Origin: Mycolicibacterium rhodesiae JS60
GTDB taxonomy: Bacteria > Actinomycetota > Actinomycetes > Mycobacteriales > Mycobacteriaceae
DNA: 64,000 nt
Assembly: GCA_000230935.2 (NCBI GenBank)
Contig: AGIQ01000012.1
Coordinates: forward strand, 1 to 64,000
Direction of reading: 5' to 3'
Shown: in pieces, positions 49,034 to 57,537 of the stretch
Numbering within the stretch: the first letter of the stretch is position 1
Layout: each line of letters opens with the position of its first letter
Translations under genes and position numbers: made by a program
The notes under the pieces: generated by a model
The model's database searches: none
What the model saw: only the letters and a program-made list of their open reading frames with translations
Told to the model about the DNA's origin: nothing

Positions 49034-49599
49034 TGATCACATTCGGACTGTCCTACGGCTGGTTGTCGGCGCGGCGGCGCGTGCGCGAGATGGTCTTACC
49101 GATCGTGACCACCGCCACGGGTGCATTCCTCGTGGTCATCGTCTTCGGGATGTCGGCGGGCATCACGGCGCAATCGGCATCGCTGGGCCATGCCGCCGAA
49201 ATCGGCCGCGCCGTCATCCTGATCGCCATCACCGTGCTGCTGGTCGGTGTCGTCGAAGTCGCCGTCGCGACCACCCGCACGATCGCACACCGTACCCGCG
49301 AGCTCGGCGTGCTCGGGGCCACCGGGGTCCCGCGCCCGCCCGTGATCGCCGCGCTGCTCGTCGAACCCGCGGTCACCGCCGTGCTCGGCGCAGTGGCCGG
49401 CGCCGTGCTGGCCGTCATCGCGGCCGTCATCTTCGGGGTGGCGGGCCTGGTCCCCACCGGAGTTTCGTCGGCCGGTCTGGGCCTCGGTGCGGCGATCGCC
49501 GTCGCCGTCAGCATCATCGCCGCCCTGGCCACCAGCATCGTGCCCACGTGGAACGCGGCGTCGCGTCCCCCCATCCGCTCCCTGTCGACCGGAGGTTAG
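49033..49599 (+). CDS. FtsX/MacB-type ABC permease subunit 2 (short)
   Basis: 188 residues from ATG 49033. Four hydrophobic segments (LPIVTTATGAFLVVIVFGMS, VILIAITVLLVGVVEVAVAT, VEPAVTAVLGAVAGAVLAVI, GAAIAVAVSIIAALATSIVP) without the large external domain of subunit 1. The cytoplasmic motif HRTRELGVLGATGVPRP is the coupling-helix region that contacts the ATPase. Probably heterodimerises with subunit 1. The ATPase gene follows after two bases. Confidence 0.82.
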   Translation: MITFGLSYGWLSARRRVREMVLPIVTTATGAFLVVIVFGMSAGITAQSASLGHAAEIGRAVILIAITVLLVGVVEVAVATTRTIAHRTRELGVLGATGVPRPPVIAALLVEPAVTAVLGAVAGAVLAVIAAVIFGVAGLVPTGVSSAGLGLGAAIAVAVSIIAALATSIVPTWNAASRPPIRSLSTGG

Positions 49600-49601
49600 A
49601 C

Positions 49602-50324
49602 ATGACCGCAGTCGAAGACGCCACACCCGACATCGCGGCGGCACCCAAGCCGTCGCCGGTGATCGAGATCAACGATGTGTGGAAGTTGCACAAGCTCGGC
49701 GACGAGGTCGTCAAGGCCCTGATTGCCGCCGAATTGACCGTCATGCCGGGCGAATTCGTCTGCCTCATGGGGCCGAGTGGCAGCGGCAAGTCGACACTGC
49801 TGAACATCATCGGTGGGCTGGACCGGCCGACTAAGGGGTCGGTGCTGATCGCCGGCCGCGACACCGCCAAGCTGACCGAGAGCCAGTTCGCCGCCCTGCG
49901 CCACGACACGATCGGGTTCATCTTCCAGAGCTACAACCTGATCCCGTTCCTGTCGGCGGTCGAAAACGTGGAACTGCCACTGATGTTCGAGCCCTACGAC
50001 CGCAAGTCGTTACGTCAGCGGGCGCTGGAGCTGCTCGACCTGGTCGGCCTCAGTCACCGCGTACATCACCAGCCGACCAAGATGTCGGGTGGTGAACAGC
50101 AGCGCACCGCGATCGCGCGCTCGCTGATCAGCAACCCGACGCTTGTCCTGGCCGACGAGCCGACGGCGAATCTCGACCACCGCACGGGGGAGACGGTGGT
50201 GCGCATGCTGCGCGACCTGTGTTCGACGCTCGGCGTCACGGTCGTAGCCAGCACCCACGATCCCACGGTGGCCGACGAAGCGAGCCGTGTCGTCCGGATG
50301 CGAGACGGACAAATCATCAACTGA
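49602..50324 (+). CDS. ABC transporter ATP-binding protein (MacB/LolD type)
   Basis: 240 residues from ATG 49602 behind GGAGG. Walker A LMGPSGSGKSTLLNIIGGLD, Q-loop FIFQSYNLIPFLSAVENVEL, signature MSGGEQQRTAIARSL and Walker B LVLADEPTANLD are all intact. The LolD/MacB-type Q-loop and the adjoining FtsX-like permeases define the family. It is the third gene of a five-gene operon. Confidence 0.92.
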   Translation: MTAVEDATPDIAAAPKPSPVIEINDVWKLHKLGDEVVKALIAAELTVMPGEFVCLMGPSGSGKSTLLNIIGGLDRPTKGSVLIAGRDTAKLTESQFAALRHDTIGFIFQSYNLIPFLSAVENVELPLMFEPYDRKSLRQRALELLDLVGLSHRVHHQPTKMSGGEQQRTAIARSLISNPTLVLADEPTANLDHRTGETVVRMLRDLCSTLGVTVVASTHDPTVADEASRVVRMRDGQIIN

Positions 50325-50349
50325 TCCAACGGGATTGGGAGTAAAACGT

Positions 50350-51870
50350 ATGACGCAAGAACTCGAGGCGCCAGCGTCGGCTCAGCGCGACAAGCTTCTG
50401 ACCACAGAGCTCGTCCCTGAGCAGATTCTGCCCAAGGTGATGACCACCTACGGTCTGGTTGCCACCTATGTCTTCATCATCTGCTGGCTGACCGGATCGT
50501 CGGTGATGGCGGCGGGTGGCTGGACCGCGATCCCGATGTGGGTCCTGGGCATCCTGACGTTCCTGATCCCGGCGGGTATGGCCGTCGCCGAGCTCGGCAA
50601 CCTATGGCCGGGCCAAGGCGGTGTGTACATCTGGGCCACCCGCACCATGGGCGAGACGTGGGGCTTCGTCGGCGGCTATCTGTCGTGGATCCCGGTGATC
50701 CTCAATGCCGCATCCTCGCCGGCCATCATCCTGCAGTTCGTCTTGCTCGCCTTCCACGCCGAGCTCGGTCTGACACTCAGCATCATCATTCAGGTGGCCA
50801 TCCTGTGGGGTGTGATCGGCTTGTCGCTGGCGAAACTCGCGGCCAACCAACGTGTTATGAACATCGTGTTCATCGTTTACGGGGCGCTGACCGCGGTCAT
50901 CTTCGTCGCGGGCCTGACCTATGCGATCAGGAACGGCTCGGGAACACCGTTCAGCATGCACGATGCGCTGGTACCCGACTTCGCCGGCGCGGGTTTCCTC
51001 TACGGCACCGTGTTGCTGTACCTGCTGGGCGTCGAGACGCCGTACAACATGGGTGCGGAGTTCCTGTCGGTCCGTAAGAGCGGGCCGAAGATGGTGATCT
51101 GGGGTTCGGTGGCGCTTGTCGTGATCTACCTGCTGACCACGCTGGGCACGATGATGGTGCTCCCGTCGGATCAGATCGACCCGGTCACCGGCGTCATCGG
51201 CATGCTGGGTACCGCCGCACCCGCTGGAGTGATGGAAGTCTGCGCCATCGTGCTGGCGGGCATCGTGTTCGTGGCTTTGATGACTTATCAGGTGACCTAC
51301 TCGCGACTGATCTTCGTCTCCGGCTTGGAGCGTCACCTGCCGCGGATCTTCACTCACCTCAACCCGCGGACGCGTAACCCGGTGACCGCCATCCTGATTC
51401 AGGGCGTGCTCTCCTCGCTGATCCTGGTCGGGCTGTACTCGCAGAGCAGCATGGCCAACGTCACCGTCTTCCTGCAAGGTGGGTTGTCCACGGTCTGGCT
51501 GATCTCCGGGTTCTTCTTCCTGTTCCCGGTGGTGATCGCGCGCAAGAAGTACGCCGATCGTTATGCCGAAGAGAAGTTCTGGCGTATACCCGGCGGCATG
51601 GTCGGTGTCTGGATCGCGGTCATCGTCGGCACGATCGGCACCATCGGCGGCGTCTACTACTCGTTCGCCAAGTCGTGGATCGCCGACGTGCCAGACAGCG
51701 AATGGATGGTGTGGACCGGTGGCATCTCGGCGGGCATGATCGCCCTCGGCGTTGTCGTGTACTTCTTCGGCCGCCGGTCGGCGCACAAGATGAACTCCGA
51801 AGACGCACTGGCGCACTTGGCCGTGCTGGATCTCAAGAAGTCCGAAACCACTAGCCCTGAGGCGGTTTAG
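50350..51870 (+). CDS. APC-superfamily amino acid/amine permease
   Basis: 506 residues from ATG 50350 (GGGAGT eleven bases upstream). About twelve membrane helices: TYGLVATYVFIICWLTGSSV, VLGILTFLIPAGMAVAELGN, then WPGQGGVYIWATRTMGETWG, the APC signature region. Related to glutamate:GABA and amine permeases. The copper amine oxidase six bases downstream makes a primary amine the likely substrate. The C-terminus is a short hydrophilic tail. Confidence 0.87.
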   Translation: MTQELEAPASAQRDKLLTTELVPEQILPKVMTTYGLVATYVFIICWLTGSSVMAAGGWTAIPMWVLGILTFLIPAGMAVAELGNLWPGQGGVYIWATRTMGETWGFVGGYLSWIPVILNAASSPAIILQFVLLAFHAELGLTLSIIIQVAILWGVIGLSLAKLAANQRVMNIVFIVYGALTAVIFVAGLTYAIRNGSGTPFSMHDALVPDFAGAGFLYGTVLLYLLGVETPYNMGAEFLSVRKSGPKMVIWGSVALVVIYLLTTLGTMMVLPSDQIDPVTGVIGMLGTAAPAGVMEVCAIVLAGIVFVALMTYQVTYSRLIFVSGLERHLPRIFTHLNPRTRNPVTAILIQGVLSSLILVGLYSQSSMANVTVFLQGGLSTVWLISGFFFLFPVVIARKKYADRYAEEKFWRIPGGMVGVWIAVIVGTIGTIGGVYYSFAKSWIADVPDSEWMVWTGGISAGMIALGVVVYFFGRRSAHKMNSEDALAHLAVLDLKKSETTSPEAV

Positions 51871-51876
51871 CTCACA

Positions 51877-53910
51877 ATGACGATGGACAGTACCGTGCTG
51901 ACCACGGCGACTACCGACGACCGTGCCTGTTATCCTCTCGACCCGCTGACCGGCGCCGAGATCGAGACAGCCGCCGCTGTCGTCAAGGACTCGGAGTATG
52001 CCACTCCGACATTGAAATTCGTGATGATCCAGCTCGCGGAGCCGGACAAGAACGCGCAGTTGACGTTCGAATCCATGTCCGACGTACCGCGGCGGGCGTT
52101 GATCACGATGTACGACGCAGCGGCAAAGTTGGTCTACGAGTCGGTCGTCGACATCGGTGCCCGAGTGGTGGAGTCCTGGAAGGCGATCCCGGGCCGCTTC
52201 CCGTCGTATCTGGTCGAGCACATGACCGGGGTGGAGGAGGTGGTCCGCGCCGACCCGCGTTGGCAGGAAGCGATGCGTAAGCGTGGCATCACCGACTTCG
52301 ACCTGGCGATGATCGACCCATGGCCCGCAGGCTATTACGGCGCGCAGGACCACTACGAGAACTCACCGCTGATCTGCCGGCCGCTGACGTTCATGCGCGC
52401 CGCGGCCTCAGAGCACGGTTACGCCCGGCCGGTCGAAGGGGTGATCGTGACGTTCGACCTCGACGAGATGAAGGTGCTCGAGGTCGAGGATCACGGGGTG
52501 GTGCCGCTGCCGCCGAAAGCGGGTAACTACTCGGCGCAGTTCATGTTCGACGAGGACAACCGGCCGGCGTTCACGCAATTCCGCGACGATGTCAAGACCA
52601 TCGACATCACCCAGCCGGACGGACCGAGCTTCACCGTCGACGGCTGGAAGGTCCAGTGGCAGAAGTGGTCCCTGCGGCTCGGTTTCAATCCGCGCGAGGG
52701 CATCACGATCCACGAGGTGACCTACACCGACCGCGGTGAGACCCGCCCGATCCTGTATCGCGGTTCGCTCTCGGAAATGGTGGTGCCCTACGGGGACACG
52801 TCGCCGACCCATTGGAACAAGAACGTGTTCGATATGGGTGAAGTGGGCATGGGGTTCTCGGCCAACCCGTTGACACTGGGCTGTGACTGCCTGGGAGAGA
52901 TCAAGTACTTCGACGGCACGGTCAACGATTCCGACGGCAATGCGGTGACGATCCCGAACGCCATCTGCATGCACGAGGAGGACTTCGGAATCTCGTGGAA
53001 GCACACCGATTTCCGCACCGGCGAGGTGGAAGTCCGGCGCTCGCGGCGGCTCGTCGTGTCGATGATCTGCACCGTGGGCAACTACGAGTACGGCTTCTTC
53101 TGGTACTTCTACAACGACGCGTCGATCGAGGTCGAGGTCAAGCTCTCCGGCGTGCTCACCACGGGTGCCATCGAAGAAGGGGAGTTGCCCCGCTGGGGCA
53201 AGCTGGTCGCGCCCGGCATCTACGGCCCGAATCACCAGCACTTCTTCAACTTCCGTCTCGACATGAGCATCGACGGAGCGAAAAACAGCGTGTACGAGGT
53301 GGATTCGATTCCGGAGCCAGATCCAGAACTGAACCCCCACAGGAATGCCTGGATCACCAGGGACACGTTGGTGGCATCGGAAGCCGAAGGTGCCAGGGAT
53401 TGGAACTGGAACACCGGCCGGTACTGGAAGGTGACCAATCCGTCCAAGAAGAACGAACTCGGCAGCCCGGTGGCCTACAAGCTGGTGCCGCGCGAGATCG
53501 TTCCGGTGATGGTGCAGGAAGGTTCCTACATCTACGACCGGGCGAAGTTCGTCCAGCACAACCTGTGGGTGACCAAGTACGACCCGGCCGAGAAGTTCGC
53601 GGCGGGGGACTACATGTACCAGTCGCCGGATGCCCAGGGCCTGCCGGAGTTCGTCGCGGATGACGCTCCATTGGACGACACCGACGTGGTGCTCTGGTAC
53701 ACCCTGGGTGCTCACCACATCGTCCGTCCGGAGGACTGGCCGGTGATGCCGTGTGCTTACGTGGGATTCCATCTCAAGCCGATCGGGTTCTTCGACGGCA
53801 ATCCGGCACTGGACCTGCCGCCGTCACGGCCCAAGGGTTGCCACGCCCATCACGGTGACATCGCCGGCGGCTGGCAGACCACTGAACACCACGAGATCCG
53901 CGTCGACTGA
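51877..53910 (+). CDS. Copper-containing primary amine oxidase
   Basis: 677 residues, standard length. The cofactor tyrosine that becomes topaquinone is Tyr403 in VGNYEYGFFWYFY; the catalytic-base Asp319 is in VFDMGEVGMG after PYGDTSP. Copper ligands are His453/His455 (NHQHFFNFRLD) and one of His613/614 (GAHHIVRPEDWPVMP). N-terminal D2/D3 domains come first (YPLDPLTGAEIETAAAVVK). It oxidises primary amines to aldehydes with release of ammonia and hydrogen peroxide. No signal peptide, so it acts in the cytosol after uptake. Convergent with the MarR gene, zero bases apart. Confidence 0.95.
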   Translation: MTMDSTVLTTATTDDRACYPLDPLTGAEIETAAAVVKDSEYATPTLKFVMIQLAEPDKNAQLTFESMSDVPRRALITMYDAAAKLVYESVVDIGARVVESWKAIPGRFPSYLVEHMTGVEEVVRADPRWQEAMRKRGITDFDLAMIDPWPAGYYGAQDHYENSPLICRPLTFMRAAASEHGYARPVEGVIVTFDLDEMKVLEVEDHGVVPLPPKAGNYSAQFMFDEDNRPAFTQFRDDVKTIDITQPDGPSFTVDGWKVQWQKWSLRLGFNPREGITIHEVTYTDRGETRPILYRGSLSEMVVPYGDTSPTHWNKNVFDMGEVGMGFSANPLTLGCDCLGEIKYFDGTVNDSDGNAVTIPNAICMHEEDFGISWKHTDFRTGEVEVRRSRRLVVSMICTVGNYEYGFFWYFYNDASIEVEVKLSGVLTTGAIEEGELPRWGKLVAPGIYGPNHQHFFNFRLDMSIDGAKNSVYEVDSIPEPDPELNPHRNAWITRDTLVASEAEGARDWNWNTGRYWKVTNPSKKNELGSPVAYKLVPREIVPVMVQEGSYIYDRAKFVQHNLWVTKYDPAEKFAAGDYMYQSPDAQGLPEFVADDAPLDDTDVVLWYTLGAHHIVRPEDWPVMPCAYVGFHLKPIGFFDGNPALDLPPSRPKGCHAHHGDIAGGWQTTEHHEIRVD

Positions 53911-54330
53911 TCAGGACCCGAGAGCGGCGAGAATTCTGCGGAATTCTCGCCGCTGTTCGGCGCTCAGCTCCGCCATCAGCGTCTGTTCGGAGTCGCGCAC
54001 CCCGGCGTCGGTGCGCTGCAGGAGTTCTACGCCGGCGCGGGTCAGCTTCGCCGGCAGTGAGCGTCCCGATTCCACACTGGCCGGGCGCGTCGCGAGGCCG
54101 CGTTCTTCGAGGCTGCGCAACACCATGTTCATCGCCTGCGGTGAGACCCCGGTGTCACGGGCCAGCTCGGCATTGGACCGGTCGGGAAACTTGGACAGGA
54201 TCCGCATGCAGATGTACTGCGGGAACGACAGGCCCACCGGTTCGAGCGCGGTGGCGGTCACTTCGGCGCGCAGTGCGGAGGCCACCCGGTACAGCAAGTA
54301 GCCCAGGGGCTCGTCGTGGCCTGCGCTCAT
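53911..54330 (-). CDS. MarR-family transcriptional regulator
   Basis: 139 residues from ATG 54330. Winged-helix core SFPQYICMRILSKFPDRSNA, ELARDTGVSPQAMNMVLRSL and EERGLATRPASVESGRSLPA, with dimerisation helices at both ends. It is divergent from a methyltransferase and sits across an inverted repeat at 54341-54354, a likely autoregulatory operator. It lies next to the amine oxidase operon and could also regulate it, but no matching operator is seen there. Confidence 0.9.
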   Translation of the reverse strand: MSAGHDEPLGYLLYRVASALRAEVTATALEPVGLSFPQYICMRILSKFPDRSNAELARDTGVSPQAMNMVLRSLEERGLATRPASVESGRSLPAKLTRAGVELLQRTDAGVRDSEQTLMAELSAEQRREFRRILAALGS

Positions 54331-54340
54331 GTCAATGATA

Positions 54341-54369
54341 TTGACATATATCAACTCGATTGATATTGG
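54341..54369 (+). promoter_or_regulatory. Promoter of the methyltransferase with overlapping MarR operator
   Basis: TTGACA (54341-54346), a 17-bp spacer and TATTGG (54364-54369) form a sigma-70-like promoter ending seven bases before the ATG. The near-palindrome TTGACATATATCAA (54341-54354) overlaps the -35. It also lies ten bases upstream of the MarR start, so one site could control both genes. Confidence 0.55.
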
Positions 54370-54376
54370 TGGAGGT

Positions 54377-55057
54377 ATGACCACACCGCAAGATCTTTTC
54401 GATTCGGCATACCGGCGTTCGGCTCCGGAATTCGAGGGCTTCCGGCCGCCGTGGAGCATCGACGAGCCACAGCCCGAAATCGCCGCGCTCATCGAACAAG
54501 GCAGATTCCACGGCGACGTCCTCGACGCCGGCTGCGGGGAGGCGGCGGTTTCGTTGTTCCTCGCCGAACGTGGCGTCACCACCGTCGGGCTCGATCTCTC
54601 GCCGACGGCCATCGAGTTCGCCCGCGCCGAAGCGGCCAAGCGCGGCCTGACCAATGCCAGCTTCGAGGTGGCCGACATCAGCGACTTCGGCGGCTACGAC
54701 GGCCGGTTCGGCACGATCGTCGACTCGACGCTGTTCCATTCGATGCCGGTCGAGCTGCGCGACGGTTATCAGCGCTCGATCGTGCGGGCGGCCGCGCCGG
54801 GTGCGTCGTACTTCGTGCTGGTCTTCGACGCCGCAACCATGCCGGCCAACGGGCCCGCCCATCCGGTGACGGCCGACGAACTGCGCGCCGCCGTCGAGCC
54901 GTACTGGGTGATCGACGAGATCCGTCCCGCGCGTATCCACGCCAACGTGCCCGAGGAATTGGCGTCGATGGCGGACTTCGCCGGCGGGGATCTGCGGGAC
55001 GAGCCCAAGGGCCGCAAGTCCATGCCGGCGTGGCTGCTGTCGGCTCACCTCGGCTGA
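54377..55057 (+). CDS. SAM-dependent methyltransferase
   Basis: 226 residues from ATG 54377. Class I Rossmann methyltransferase: motif I GDVLDAGCGEAAVSLFLAER, acidic residue of motif II in VGLDLSPTAIEFARAEA, then FEVADISDF and GRFGTIVDSTLFHSMP. N-terminal DSAYRRSAPEFEGFRPPWSI is seen in a group of thiol/small-molecule methyltransferases, but the substrate is not clear. Control by the divergent MarR regulator suggests a detoxifying role. Confidence 0.87.
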   Translation: MTTPQDLFDSAYRRSAPEFEGFRPPWSIDEPQPEIAALIEQGRFHGDVLDAGCGEAAVSLFLAERGVTTVGLDLSPTAIEFARAEAAKRGLTNASFEVADISDFGGYDGRFGTIVDSTLFHSMPVELRDGYQRSIVRAAAPGASYFVLVFDAATMPANGPAHPVTADELRAAVEPYWVIDEIRPARIHANVPEELASMADFAGGDLRDEPKGRKSMPAWLLSAHLG

Positions 55058-55151
55058 CTCGGAGGATGGCAGCCAAGCCCGGTGGATGTTCGCCGAGGCC
55101 TGCCGTGCAGCGGCAGCGCGGGTTTGGTGTGCCGCGTGAAAGGCCCGACTC

Positions 55152-55961
55152 TCAACCCGGTGGCCCACCCAGGTCGTCACGTCCCAGGGACATGAATCTC
55201 ACCAGCGCGCGATTCACCAGAGGACTGGGTAAGACGGTGAGCGTAGCCGCAAGGACGCGGTTCAGGAGGCTGGTGTGTACGACGGTCTTTCCTTGGCGGA
55301 CCGCTGCCACCCCGATGCGCGCTACCAATTCCGGTGACTGAACCATGAATTTCGGCATCTTTCCGACGATCGGCGCGATGGTGGGGCCGTCGAGGAACGC
55401 GGTGCGGGTGGTGAACGGGCAGATGACAGTGAATGTGACACCGCTGCGGGCATATTCGACGGCCAGTGTGTTCGTCATCCGGACCAGGAATGACTTCGCG
55501 CCGGCGTACAGCGAAATCCCGGGGAAGGCAGGCCAAAACGCACCGAGGGATGCGACGGTGAGGACGACGCCACTGCCACGCTCCAGCATTGCCGGTAAGA
55601 GGCGGTGGGTGAGTTCGGCGGGAGTCAGTGACATGAGTTGGACGAAGGCGCGTTGTGCGTCCCAGCCGTTGTCGAGGTAGCGGCCCTCGAGCGTGACGCC
55701 GGCGTTGTTGACGAGGTAGTCGATGTGCAGCTCGCGTGCGCGTATCTCGTCGATCAGCTTCGACGCGCCGTCGGGTTCGGAGAGGTCGCTGCGCAGCGGG
55801 ACGACGTTCTGTCCGGTTGCCTGTTCGATGGCTGAGGCGTGTTCCTCGAGCATCGACAGTCGGCGGGCGGCGAGAACGAGGTCATATCCGTCTCGGGCGA
55901 GCAGCCAGGCGATTTCCAGGCCGATGCCTGACGATGCCCCGGTGATGAGTGCCGTTTTCAT
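55152..55961 (-). CDS. Short-chain dehydrogenase/reductase
   Basis: 269 residues from ATG 55961, which overlaps the preceding gene's stop (ATGA). Classical SDR: ALITGASSGIGLEIAWLLAR, NNAGVTLEGRYLDNG, catalytic Ser in VASLGAFWPAFPG and YAGAK (YxxxK). The C-terminal part (PSPLVNRALVRFMSLGR) is longer and hydrophobic, as in SDRs acting on lipid-like substrates. Last gene of the phosphotransferase-DUF6285-LLM-SDR operon. Confidence 0.9.
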   Translation of the reverse strand: MKTALITGASSGIGLEIAWLLARDGYDLVLAARRLSMLEEHASAIEQATGQNVVPLRSDLSEPDGASKLIDEIRARELHIDYLVNNAGVTLEGRYLDNGWDAQRAFVQLMSLTPAELTHRLLPAMLERGSGVVLTVASLGAFWPAFPGISLYAGAKSFLVRMTNTLAVEYARSGVTFTVICPFTTRTAFLDGPTIAPIVGKMPKFMVQSPELVARIGVAAVRQGKTVVHTSLLNRVLAATLTVLPSPLVNRALVRFMSLGRDDLGGPPG

Positions 55962-57079
55962 ATTCGAGTTCCCGTGGGCAGGCTGCGTTGCCGCCACGCG
56001 TCCAGGAGCGCGGCGTTCTGGTCGGGAGTGCTTCCGTAGAAGGCCAATTCGTCGGCACCGGCGTCCCGGAACTGCTGCAAAGTTGCTACGCACGACTGGA
56101 CCGATCCCAGCGCCGATGTCTGTTCCATCCAGGAGTCGGGTATCAGCGATGCTGGTCCCAGCAGCTCCTTGCGGTGGAAAGACTGATCGGCGGATGCGAC
56201 TCCGGCGAGTTGTCGGTGGTCGGCAAATTTGGCCAGTAGGCCCTCCCCGTCCCAGCCGTTGAACGCGGACAAAGCGCGGGCGAAGCTGGGCATCTGGAAG
56301 TAGGTGACGGCACGAGCATGCGCAAGCAGCCGGGTCTCGTAATCGTCGAGGTCCGGAGCGGTGACGATGGGGTGGCAGATGCGGACTTCGGCGGGGTCGC
56401 GGCCGATGCGCTCGCATTCCTCGCGGATGTAACCGACCGTGCGGGCCACCGCTTCGGGGAGCAGAAATGGCGTGAGGATGACGCCGTCGAAGGCACGGGC
56501 GGCGGCGCGGGCGGCATGCGGCCCGCCCAGGATGCAGCTCCAGATCTGCGGTGGCGGGCCATCATAGCGGTCTCGCAGTGCGATGCCGTCGAATTGGCCT
56601 GCGGGACCACGATAGTCGACGACCTCCCCGCGCCAGAGGCGGCGGATGATCTCGGCATAGTCGATGAGGTGGTCGAAGGTTACTTGGCCGTAGCTCATGA
56701 ATTGCGGTTCGGTGCGGCCCAAACCGAGGATGAAGCGCGGACCGTACGCGGCGTGCATGGTGGCTCCGAGGGACGCGGTGACGCGCGGGTCCCGCGACGG
56801 TACCGCCAAAGCGCCGGTCCCGACCTCCAAACGTGACGTGACGGCGGCCGCCCCGCCGAGGAACGCCCCTGCGTCCTTGATATCGAGACGTTCAGAGATG
56901 AATGCCCGCCGGAAGCCGAGTTTCTCTGCGGCCCTGGCATCCTCGATGCCCTGCGCGACGCTGCGACCGGTGCGCGGATCGGCCGGAGGTGCCGACAGTA
57001 CTCGCCCGCAGATGAGATAGGTGCTGATGTCGTCGACGACCGGCGACTGATGATTGTCGACCGCGTGAAAGTTGCTCAT
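55958..57079 (-). CDS. LLM-class F420-dependent oxidoreductase (TIGR03857-like)
   Basis: 373 residues. Luciferase-like barrel: STYLICGRVLSAPPADPRTG, KLGFRRAFISERLDIKDAGA, LEVGTGALAVPSRDPRVTAS, PRFILGLGRTEPQFMSYGQ and WSCILGGPHAARAAARAFDG. Mycobacterial subgroup, substrate unknown. ATGA overlaps at both ends tie it to DUF6285 upstream and the SDR downstream, so the two redox enzymes probably act on the same compound. Confidence 0.87.
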   Translation of the reverse strand: MSNFHAVDNHQSPVVDDISTYLICGRVLSAPPADPRTGRSVAQGIEDARAAEKLGFRRAFISERLDIKDAGAFLGGAAAVTSRLEVGTGALAVPSRDPRVTASLGATMHAAYGPRFILGLGRTEPQFMSYGQVTFDHLIDYAEIIRRLWRGEVVDYRGPAGQFDGIALRDRYDGPPPQIWSCILGGPHAARAAARAFDGVILTPFLLPEAVARTVGYIREECERIGRDPAEVRICHPIVTAPDLDDYETRLLAHARAVTYFQMPSFARALSAFNGWDGEGLLAKFADHRQLAGVASADQSFHRKELLGPASLIPDSWMEQTSALGSVQSCVATLQQFRDAGADELAFYGSTPDQNAALLDAWRQRSLPTGTRI

Positions 57080-57537
57080 CCGCGGCCGACTAGTTCGAGT
57101 GCCCCGCGTATCTGGCGCTCATGATCAACCCGCTTGGCGAGGACGCCGTCCAAACGGCGTCGGATGTCCCCGCCGGCGCCAAGAGCCAATTCAGCACAAT
57201 CGGCAAGTAGGGACGAAGCCAGGTGGTATCGGGTCCGGACCGTCTCTGTATCGAACTCCGTGAGTTCGGTATCGCGCAGGCCCGCCAGGCCGGTGTTGGC
57301 GCGGCCGTCGTCGGCCCCCTCGGCTACAACGTGGCTCGCGAGCTCGGAGATGTCGTCGATCTCACTGATCATCCATCCGATTTCATGGTCACATCGGATC
57401 GCGATCGTTGCCAGCATCGAATCGATCATATTGAGGCAGTTGACGATCCGCGGATCTTCGGTGATTCCGCTCATTGTCTCCTGAATCTCTGCGCGGATCA
57501 CCGAGATGAGCTGACTGCTGGACGGCAAGGTCATCAT
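57076..57537 (-). CDS. DUF6285-like protein
   Basis: 153 residues from ATG 57537, in an ATGA overlap with the phosphotransferase. Almost entirely helical: SSQLISVIRAEIQETMSGIT, IVNCLNMIDSMLATIAIRCD, and RRRLDGVLAKRVDHERQIRG. From memory this pattern matches DUF6285, a family that accompanies APH-type phosphotransferases and acyl-CoA dehydrogenases in actinobacteria and proteobacteria. No catalytic motif is visible; a helper or chaperone role for the kinase is a guess. Confidence 0.75.
   Translation of the reverse strand: MMTLPSSSQLISVIRAEIQETMSGITEDPRIVNCLNMIDSMLATIAIRCDHEIGWMISEIDDISELASHVVAEGADDGRANTGLAGLRDTELTEFDTETVRTRYHLASSLLADCAELALGAGGDIRRRLDGVLAKRVDHERQIRGALELVGRG

Noticed and set aside
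50602..52353. A 583-codon open frame antisense to the permease and amine oxidase
   Set aside because: Composition (His/Arg/Asp/Gln) and lack of any motif mark it as an antisense shadow; the sense genes are certain.
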